The notes under the pieces are model-generated. The model was not told where the DNA came from, searched no databases, and saw only the letters and a list, made by a program, of their open reading frames with translations. This document shows positions 56,686 through 64,000 of a stretch of DNA of 64,000 bases, piece by piece. Numbering within the stretch: the first letter of the stretch is position 1; each line of letters begins with the position of its first letter. Source of the DNA: Closterium sp. Naga37s-1 (taxonomy: Eukaryota; Streptophyta; Zygnematophyceae; Desmidiales; Closteriaceae); NCBI GenBank assembly GCA_947471745.1, contig CANJKZ010000915.1:744001-808000 (forward strand), written 5' to 3'. Made by a program: the position numbers and the translations under genes.

Positions 56686-56690
56686 ACGTC

Positions 56691-58131
56691 GTACAGATCG
56701 CATTGCGTCACGAGTCGCACGGGTCCGTACATTACCGTACGTGCCCTACGGTTGGCCTCTCTCGTGGTTGCCCAAGAAACCAACACGAACATCTGTTTTC
56801 ACGATATTCTCGACATAGCAGCGAAATATGTTACGTCTCCAACCCTTAGCGTTCGCAAGCCTTCGTGAACATGTGTGAAGGATCGCTTCGGCGATGAAGA
56901 CCCGTACTCGCATGAATCTAGAAAATCATGTGCGTTCCATTTGATTTGCGGCGCTGCTCTAGAGTCCGGATTCGTCTGTGTGGCGCCGAACGGATCAACA
57001 GCCTGTGCTAGCTCCTAGTTCTCCTCCTCTTCCGCCGATTCCGTGGATTCCCAGAACCTATCACAGGCCCCGTCGTTTCGAGATTGTATGTAAATATGTG
57101 GCTCCCGTTCCTTCTTGAGAAAACTTCCGACCAATGGGGTTCAGTCGTTGAGATATCATATTTCTTCCAATCTTTAGCGGCCCTCACGATGACGTACGAG
57201 TCACAACCATGTCACCCGAGTCAATTTGCCTGCCTTTGGCTGTTGTACTGTACACGTCACGCACAAGCAAGGAGTGCAAAGCAACGCCTTGGTGAATGCA
57301 CGATTCGTTGTGGATGGCCTTTCCTCCCCGACCGCGGTGTGAGCCGTCCCCTGTGCAGAATAGAGCGGCTACAGTCGGTGCCCATTTCAAGAACACCAGG
57401 TAGGCGGGCGGCTTGTGCGTGAAACGAGTTTGAGACATTTCGCCACGTTCGCCCTTGTCGCCACGGGCAAAAATGTGACTGTAATATGAAATTGCAACGT
57501 GAATCGAGTCAAGGGTTTTAATTTCGTAACCAGGTTAACTTCTCTGATGACGGGCAACCGTTGTTGTTTATGAACTGTAGATGTTTTTCTTCCTCAACTT
57601 GGTGACTGTACCCTGAAATCGGCACAATGGTCAATTTAGTCACTCACGGGCAAAACGTTCGCGAGTGACTAAATTTCTAAATGTCAGAAGCAAATGTTTT
57701 GTGATAGGCTGAGCATCGACTGTACAAGTTAGATTTTGTCGATTCAAGCACAACCGTAGGTTTCAAACCGTCAGAGTTCGTAGTGAGCGGCGTTTCGTAC
57801 AACCCTTCGGGCTGAGAAAAAACACGGCAGCATGATACAGCGGGATGAATAGCGCATCTCCACCGTTTATCTTCAGCTCCAACTAGGCGCGATCATGAGT
57901 CTATACTGTTATATTGTCGCTGTTGCTTCAGAAGTCCCACATCCAGGGCCGTTTAGTCCTAGCAAAACTCTGTCATTGTCATTGTCCCTATCTTGCGGCC
58001 TATCATACAGGTTCGCATTGAGACGAGGTCGTTTTAGAACGTTTAGTAGATAAATTCCTACGTTTCGCCTCTAATCTGAGCATCAGGTCGTTGAGTAAAC
58101 GACTTCTTAGTAGCAGCGCAAATCAGCAGCC
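56691..58131. other. Intergenic region between the gypsy element and the protease-inhibitor gene
   Basis: No gene recognised. AT-richer than the left half of the window. It holds a strong hairpin at 57633-57675. Confidence 0.5.
57633..57675. repeat. Perfect 13-bp inverted repeat
   Basis: AATTTAGTCACTC at 57633-57645 is perfectly complementary to 57663-57675, around a 17-base loop. It could be a short MITE relic, an RNA hairpin or a regulatory palindrome. Confidence 0.75.
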
Positions 58132-58725
58132 ATGACGACATTTCGACATGGCTTTGTCCTCGCGGTTCTGCTGCTGCTCGTCGTCAGTGTTCTCCCACCC
58201 ACGATAAACGCCGCACGACTGATTTCGGCGCCGTCTGCTTGCAGGTGTGTTTTCAAAGTGACACAACTTGTCTTTTCTTCCACCAAACCCTCCGGCTCCC
58301 TTCTTCCACCAAACCCCTTCCCTTTCTCCAACCCTCCGCTCACTTTCCCTCCCGTCCTTCCACAAAAAATCCAATCGATTGTTCCTCTCCTCTCCCAACG
58401 CCACAGCCGGTCCCTCTCCTCTTCTATCACCTCCCGACTTCTCCCCATGGGTCCTCAAGTCGCATTCCTTATCCTTTTTCTCTTCGCCGTTTTCGTGAAT
58501 GTTCGCAGCAAGCTCCGTTGGCCTGAGGTGGTGGGGATGACGGGAACCAAGGCTCGCGATTACATTCTTGCCTCGGAGCCGCAGTGTCGCTGGAACGTGA
58601 AACTCGTCCCTGCCAACGGATACACCACTGGCGAATGTCGCCGAAACCGAATCCTAGTTTTTCTCGACAATCGTGGGCGTGTCCGGATGGTGCCAGTAAC
58701 ATGCGTTAAGCCTTCACAAAGATAA
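58132..58725 (+). CDS. Potato inhibitor I family protease inhibitor, secreted
   Basis: Two exons, 58132-58244 and 58509-58725 (CAG|GTGTGT ... TCGCAG|CAAG), give 109 residues: a signal peptide (FVLAVLLLLVVSVLPPTINA) and an inhibitor domain starting KLRWPEVVGMTG, with NRILVFLD and a C-terminal VPVTC. The family (MEROPS I13; eglin c, CI-2) blocks subtilisin/chymotrypsin-like serine proteases by an exposed loop. Aligned with eglin and CI-2 the loop reads TTGECRRNR: P1 would be Gly, P1' the common Glu, and the loop-supporting Arg is kept. There are four Cys (SAC, PQC, GEC, VTC), possibly two disulfides, one in the loop. The 264-base intron is a multiple of three and free of in-frame stops, so an unspliced message would encode 197 residues. 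Confidence 0.88.
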   Translation: MTTFRHGFVLAVLLLLVVSVLPPTINAARLISAPSACRCVFKVTQLVFSSTKPSGSLLPPNPFPFSNPPLTFPPVLPQKIQSIVPLLSQRHSRSLSSSITSRLLPMGPQVAFLILFLFAVFVNVRSKLRWPEVVGMTGTKARDYILASEPQCRWNVKLVPANGYTTGECRRNRILVFLDNRGRVRMVPVTCVKPSQR

Positions 58726-60985
58726 CTCCCAGTACCTCTGTTCTGAGAAGTGCCTCAGTCGCAGTGAAGGCACAATCACTGTTAGGGATGTAAGGGGCTG
58801 CTTGACGACGAGCTGAAGCCAACATTCTTAGTGGCCCAGTGAAGTGAACCCAACCATTTGCCTCATTTGCACGATGTGATTGCATGCTCTCTAGTGCAGT
58901 AACGTTGTGTATGGCCATTTGCCAAACATGCAGCATATCCCTGCATTAGCGCTGTTTTTCACTTTGGGATGGTGGTTTCCACGTTTGTCACACAAATGCC
59001 ATGATGTACAATTAGCACATAGTTCAGGGAAGCCAGCATATCATATCATGACGTAGGGCTACAATGACTTCGTGAAAGTAACCTTGCCCTGCCAACGCCG
59101 TCAGCGGTGCGCGTGCACATGCAGCACACAGCGGTCCAGTACAGCTGCCCCGTCAGCACACAGCGGTCCAGTACAGCTGTCCTGTTGCCACAGACTAGGT
59201 CCACGAGAGTGTGCCCTGTGGGTTCGGGAGGGGGAAAGGGGGCGGAGGGCGTGCAGTGGGGAGGGTGAGTTGAGGAGAAAGTGGGTGGGGATGAGAGATG
59301 ATTTATTCTGACAGTGTCACCTCGTGCCGCACAGTGGGCAGATGGGGTGTGAGTGGGCAGACGGGGTGTGAGTGGGCAGACAGGGTGTGAGTGAGAAAAC
59401 GGGCTGAGTCAGCAGACGGGATGCGAGTGGGCAGACGGGATGCGAGTGGGAAGACGGGGTGTGAGTGAGCAAATGGGGTGTGAGTGAGCAAATGGGGTGT
59501 GAGTGGACATGATGTGGTGCGCTCAGCCATCGCAGGGCTCCTCCATCCATGCTAACCCATCACACCCCACTGCAACGTACCGCACCACGGGTGAAGCACT
59601 GCGCAGTCACGTGCAAGAGTGGCGGCGGTGTACAGGTGGACGCGCGTGGCGCGTGGAGGAGACGAGTCCATCTGCATGCCTCGCCTCCTTCCTGCAGCCT
59701 TGTCCCGCATCTGCCACTCACACACGCCACTCACACACGCCACTCGCACACGCCATTCGCACCTGCTGCGCTCACCTGCTCCATGCAGTCGAGCGCAAGC
59801 CTGCGTTACGCCACGTCTTGAGCAGCCGTGATGCATGTCCCCTCCCCCGCCCTGTCTCTCCCCCGCCTGGTCTCCCCTGTCCGCGCGCCCATCTACAGCC
59901 GCATCGCCCGTGAGAGCGCCACTGCTGCTGCGCGCTTGTCGTAGCTTCCCGTGCCGTGGCCGCTCGCGTATTGGCTTCCCACGCGCTCACCCGCAACCTT
60001 CCCGTCCGCTGCGCCGCTACCTTTCACTGCGTGCGCGTTCCTGACAGCCCGATCGCGCCCCTCCCAACCGCGGCGGAGTCGTCGCGGCGGCGGACATAGC
60101 GAGGGGAAGAGCGGACCCGCAGACTAGGAGAGTTGTTGAGGGGGGACGACCACGCGACGAAGCCGCAGCGTCGAGCTCTCTCGGAGCGAGGCAGCGATGA
60201 TGACGAATGACGACGATGGCTGGCAGCTCCGCCGCAATAACGGTAGTCGCTGCCGTCGCCACCGCGACGGCCATGATGATAGCGACACTTGCTGGTTGAG
60301 CGCGCCACGGTACTGCAGCTGCTCACGAGCGGCCCTGACGAGGGAATGACGAACCGCGGTGTTTTCTCGCCTCCAATTCCTTCGGGCTGTGGTTTTCCCA
60401 CTGCCCCTGCCGCGTGACCGCGCCCGATTCCCGCGGTCAGTTTTCCGCGACAACTCTACCTTTAGTACACTTTCTGTGATTTCGTGGGCAGGCGCAAATT
60501 TCTTGGTTAATGTTGCACACATCATTACATCTTTGTCATTATCTGTGCGCTGTCGACCACGGCTGTCCATGCAGCGGTGGCAATGATGAAATTGGCAGGG
60601 AAATATCTTGCCGTGCACGCGTGCACGAACCTGCCTCGCGTGACATTCGAGAACCCTCAATGTCAGGGTTCCAGTCAATAACAGCGTGCCACCTTGGACT
60701 TCATTTGGCGGGTTAAGCACCGTTGCATCCACGCGAGCAACGGTCTGTCCTTCCATCGTCATTACCTACTTCTCCTCGGCTTCCCCCCCGTCAACCTCTC
60801 GTGAGCACCCAGTCACCATTTCCACCATCTCGTGAGCCAAGAGTTTTGGCGTCATTGAGTCGCCACCATTGTTGCTCTTACTTTTGTTTCATCCAAGTCT
60901 ATTAGCATAGCATACTCCTCTCCACATCTCTGGAAACCATCCTCCCCTGCTTACATTCACGCACTTGTAAGTTGGTCAGCGCACG
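58726..60985. other. Intergenic region upstream of the Ulp1-type gene
   Basis: No well-supported gene. It contains an 18-20-bp GTGGGCAGACGGGGTGTGA array at 59335-59510 and a 26-base doublet (CAGCACACAGCGGTCCAGTA) near 59120-59180. A minus-strand frame at 60124-60762 (about 212 residues, MTMEGQTVARVDATVLN) is the only one of non-repetitive composition; I do not recognise it. Confidence 0.45.
60124..60762 (-). CDS. Hypothetical protein, weakly supported
   Basis: Single open frame of about 212 residues divergent from the Ulp1-type gene. The N-terminal half has ordinary composition (GGTLLLTGTLTLRV, CQFHHCHRCMD); the C-terminal half is Arg/Ser-rich and may be out of frame or non-coding. No family recognised; it may be a chance frame in GC-rich DNA. 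Confidence 0.2.
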   Translation of the reverse strand: MTMEGQTVARVDATVLNPPNEVQGGTLLLTGTLTLRVLECHARQVRARVHGKIFPCQFHHCHRCMDSRGRQRTDNDKDVMMCATLTKKFAPAHEITESVLKVELSRKTDRGNRARSRGRGSGKTTARRNWRRENTAVRHSLVRAAREQLQYRGALNQQVSLSSWPSRWRRQRLPLLRRSCQPSSSFVIIAASLRESSTLRLRRVVVPPQQLS

Positions 60986-62327
60986 ATGACGCAGACTAGA
61001 CAGTCCGCACGCAACAAGGGCCAACAAGCTGTTAGTAGTCAGCTCCCCGTCGCGCGGGGAAAACGAACAAACCGAAACAGGCAGGATGCGAGTGGCATAA
61101 TGCCCTCTCCGAGCCCTGAATTCAAGGTCCCGGTCAAATTAGAAGGCGTTCGTAAACTACCCGATCCTGACGACATAATATCGAGGTTCGCGAAGGGAGT
61201 CAGAGTTCCAGACTGCGCGACCGATAAGCTACCTAGGTCTGTTAAGAGTGACCATTTCCCATCCCATGAGTTAAAAAACCAAGACGGCCAGCGAGCGAGG
61301 GTTACTATCATGGATGCCCTCCACATACAGGATGGCTACGAGGTGACGACGTCAACCATCGACTTTTACCACGTGTGAGTCACGTTCTGCGTGTGCGCTG
61401 TTTTACTTATTCATATCCATCGTGTAACTGATCTGTATTCTTTGTATTGTTCCAGTGTGTTGAGCCTTCTTCACCAGCACCTACCTGACGGAAAAACGTG
61501 GTTGGCTCTAAACACGCTCGCGTACCAAACCGCCACCGGGGGACAGGAGCTAGCATGCGGTGTCGACTGCAAGACTCTCTTCGAGCGCGACTACCTGTGC
61601 ATCGTGGTTTTCACCAAGTAAGAGACTCTGAATTTGTGGAAGGCAGGGAAATCGTTTGCGACAACTTGACGTACCACTCCGTGGCATGCATAACCTGACT
61701 TCCTATGCTTTATGGTTGTTTGCAGAGTTCCTCATCATTTCAGCCTTGTCGTTGTGAAGGACCCCCGTTTGCTGCTGCTCAGTAAGGAGGAATACGATGC
61801 CGTGACGCCACCAGTACCGGTAACAGCAGTACTGTACGACTCCGCACGCTTGCATTTCGACATGTGCGAGGCAGTTTTCACTAACATCAACGAGTGAGTT
61901 TATGATATATCGTCATTTATTAGGGATAGATACGGTTTTTTGTGCACACGGGTATACCTCGGTTTACTAATGCCCTTTCCCTCGTGATCCAACCGCAGGC
62001 TGCTTGGGCGGGCCCTGAAAAAGGCCAACCCTGATCTGCCATGGGTGGTAGTGACAGAGAGGCTTACACGCGTGAGCAGCCGTGCTCTTGAGGTGAGCAT
62101 GCCACACTTGTGTTTGCTGTCGTGATGCAACTAACATGCCGGACCCGTTTTTTTCGGTGGAATCTAAACTGGCGTTTCTTTTGTTTTCATGTTTTTTACT
62201 GCAGTACTTCGAGGTACCTCAGCAACAGAACGGTGTGGACTGCGGGGTCTACGTGTGTATGTTCACCAAGGAGCTTGTAGGCCGAGGTTTCCAATTCATG
62301 GAAGAAGGGATCCAACATCCCCGTTAG
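60986..62327 (+). CDS. Ulp1/SENP-type (C48) cysteine protease, 5 exons
   Basis: Exons 60986-61374, 61456-61617, 61726-61893, 61999-62092 and 62205-62327 close in phase to 311 residues ending at TAG. Catalytic elements of the C48 fold appear in order: His in HHFSLVVV (exon 3), Asp in VLYDSARLH (exon 3), then Gln and Cys in PQQQNGVDCGVYVC (exon 5). The Trp usually next to the His is Phe. Known family role: SUMO precursor processing or deconjugation; many plant and algal copies are carried by DNA transposons. Introns are short, 80-110 bases, with plain GTGAGT/GTAAG donors and no arrays. The frame continues open after the TAG with REIRAVMCEAGEG, resembling a natural continuation of the fold's end, so the TAG may be a premature stop. 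No transposase is visible. Confidence 0.75.
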
Positions 62328-64000
62328 AGTGCCTCGCAATGCAGGCGCGAAATCCGTGCTGTGATGTGCGAGGCCGGCGAAGGTACTCTGCTGGAATCTC
62401 TGACACTGAAGGGGGCCGACATTTCCCCACAGAGTGAGCAGCACGGGGGGGATGACAGTGATAGCGATTGTGGAGTTGAGGAGATAAAGGAGCCAACGGT
62501 TAAGGATTTGGCGGCAGAGCAGTGTGGCCTTGCGGCGCAGCTCAAGAACCTGCATGAAGACGTAGAGTCCCTGAAAGACTCGGTTTACAAGGGAGAACAG
62601 GGGCTCGTCAAAGTGGCTGTGACTCTGTCTTCCGTCTTTACGGCCTTGCAGGGGATGGCTGCCAAAATAGGGTTCAAGTTGCCGATTGCTGGCCTGGAGG
62701 TTTTGAACACCAACGAACCCGCCATCTCTACCGCTGCAGCCCCACCGCCGCATCGTAGGCCGGATCATCATTTGAAGCTCCTGTTGACAAGAGCGGTGCT
62801 CCCCACGCCTCCTCTGCCGGTCCGTCACACACGCGTCCACCAATTTCCGCGACGATGCCAGGTTTTGTCCAAGGCCAGAGAGCCACAACCGGTGCACCAG
62901 AGTCTGCGGCGGGCCACTCTGGCCCCGCGGCCGTCACTTCTACCTCCTCGCCTGGTCAGTCGGTTGATGCTGCATGTGTTACTACAGTAGCATCGGGGCA
63001 GCCATGCGTCGCTGAGAGTTCTCTTCCACCTGCAGCGGCGCAGCCAGGTGCACCAGCTGGTGCTTTTCCATCTGCTCCAGGTCAGCCAGGTGCCTCCTCT
63101 GGTGCTCGGGAAGCTGGGGTTGGACAGCCAGGTGCAGCAGCGGTTATGCCAGCATCGGCTGGAAGTCAGCCAGGTGCTATTCTTCCAGCTGCGACTGGTC
63201 AGGCATGTGCAGCAGCCGGGATTCCTACCGCCGCGACGGGTCAGACAAGTGCAGCCGCTTGTGATCCTACCATACCGACTGGTCAAACAAGGGCATCAGC
63301 CGGGGTTCATACCGCCTCCACGGGTTATACGGGTGCAGCCGCCGGAGTTCCCACAGCAGCCGCGGTTCAGCCAGGTGCAGCAGCCGTTGCTCCGACGACA
63401 ACGCAGGCGCAGCCAGGCTCGACCGCGAGGGATGCAATGGCATATGCGGGTCAGCAAGGGCCCTCTTCGAGCTCTACACATGACACTGGCTCGGGTGCCG
63501 CCAAGAAAACAACAGATGTGCATCACCTGTCACCACCAGTCCCTCGTGGTGCAACCGTGCCGCATTAAGGTTTTGGTGCACCGCCCGCGTTGAGTGTGTG
63601 GGCCACTGGAGTAGCGACACGGGTTCAAGCTGCCGCGGGGCGGCCTATGAACGCAGCTGTGGTTCAGCCAAGCAACGATGCCTGGGATATAGAGGGACCG
63701 CACACGAAACACACCATATTTCATCCAGGTGTGCTGGTGCAGGGTGCTGTACGGTCGGAAGCGGCCAATGACACTGCAAGGGCAGCTGTTGTTCAAACGG
63801 GTTCCTCTGCTTGGTCCTCAGGCGAGCAGTTTTTTGCTCTGTGTGCCTTTCCACCCGGGATGCATATCCAGGGAGCACAACCACCATGTGTGGTAGGCTA
63901 TGCTCCACATGTAGGTGGTGCTCAGCCGGTCGCCGCTACATCCGCCGTGCCATCTGGGCCAATTGGCCATGCTCTGCAACCTCCGAACGTGCTTTACCTC
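62328..64000 (+). pseudogene. Low-complexity 3' extension of the Ulp1-type gene, apparently decaying
   Basis: In the same frame as the last Ulp1 exon, 62328-62990 encodes an acidic stretch and a coiled-coil-like segment (LAAQLKNLHEDVESLKDSV). From about 62760 the sensible sequence moves to another frame (SGAPHASSAG, then 62855-63565), made of TGQxxAAAGxP-type repeats of about 14-20 residues. It reaches TAA at 63566-63568 and reopens in the same frame to the window end (AAVVQPSNDAWDIEG). One shift and two stops suggest a pseudogene; unrecognised introns are the alternative. Confidence 0.45.

Larger units (their letters stand above)
36429..56690 (+). mobile_element. Ty3/gypsy chromovirus LTR retrotransposon carrying two nested copia elements
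   Basis: LTRs of 327 bp lie at 36434-36760 and 56359-56685, both TG...CA, flanked by the 5-bp target duplication ACGTC at 36429-36433 and 56686-56690. A primer binding site resembling TGGTATTCAGAG follows the 5' LTR, and a G-rich purine tract precedes the 3' LTR. By eye the LTRs differ at about six positions (near 2%), so the insertion is young. Gypsy-order parts are seen: gag, protease, RT, RNase H, integrase, chromodomain. The element is broken: its coding region is interrupted by two insertions, at 37754-45133 and 47915-55258. Confidence 0.96.

Overview
The window reads as nuclear DNA of a green-lineage eukaryote. The genes carry many short introns, are GC-rich, and include a potato inhibitor I family member and a plant-type GT10 fucosyltransferase. 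They sit beside plant-style Ty1/copia and chromodomain Ty3/gypsy LTR elements. A charophyte (zygnematophyte such as Closterium) is my best guess from the style of the copia proteins, but the sequence alone does not settle it. I saw no rRNA or tRNA genes by eye and no CRISPR array.

Layout. 1-138: 3' end of an unrecognised plus-strand gene. 869-7492 (-): nuclear protein with a PHD finger, a CW-like zinc-binding segment and two helicase-associated-type repeats, 7 exons. 8797-11173 (-): adenylate kinase 6 (AK6), 3 exons. 12487-15796 (+): pirin, 6 exons, divergent from AK6. 16150-20282 (+): membrane-anchored glycosyltransferase-like protein, 5 exons. 21166-35858 (-): GT10 fucosyltransferase-like gene, 8 exons in 14.7 kb, with introns made almost wholly of minisatellites. 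36434-56685: a Ty3/gypsy chromovirus with intact ends and target duplication, carrying two separate copia insertions (37754-45133 and 47915-55258). 58132-58725 (+): potato inhibitor I-type protease inhibitor. 60986-62327 (+): Ulp1/C48 cysteine protease, followed by a long low-complexity tail that appears to be decaying.

The main discovery candidate is a pattern rather than a gene. In the left 35 kb, tandem arrays are repeatedly anchored on 5' splice sites of the genes I could reconstruct. In eight cases the repeat unit is the last 3-18 bases of an exon plus the first bases of the intron, so every copy repeats a splice donor. In four more cases an array begins within a few bases after the donor. 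That is 12 of 29 reconstructed donors. A matching pattern appears at 3' splice sites: partial upstream copies of an exon head with its acceptor are seen in four genes. All exon models were assembled by reading frame and GT/AG (one GC/AG) sites, and frame and phase close exactly in every reconstructed gene, but none has transcript support here.
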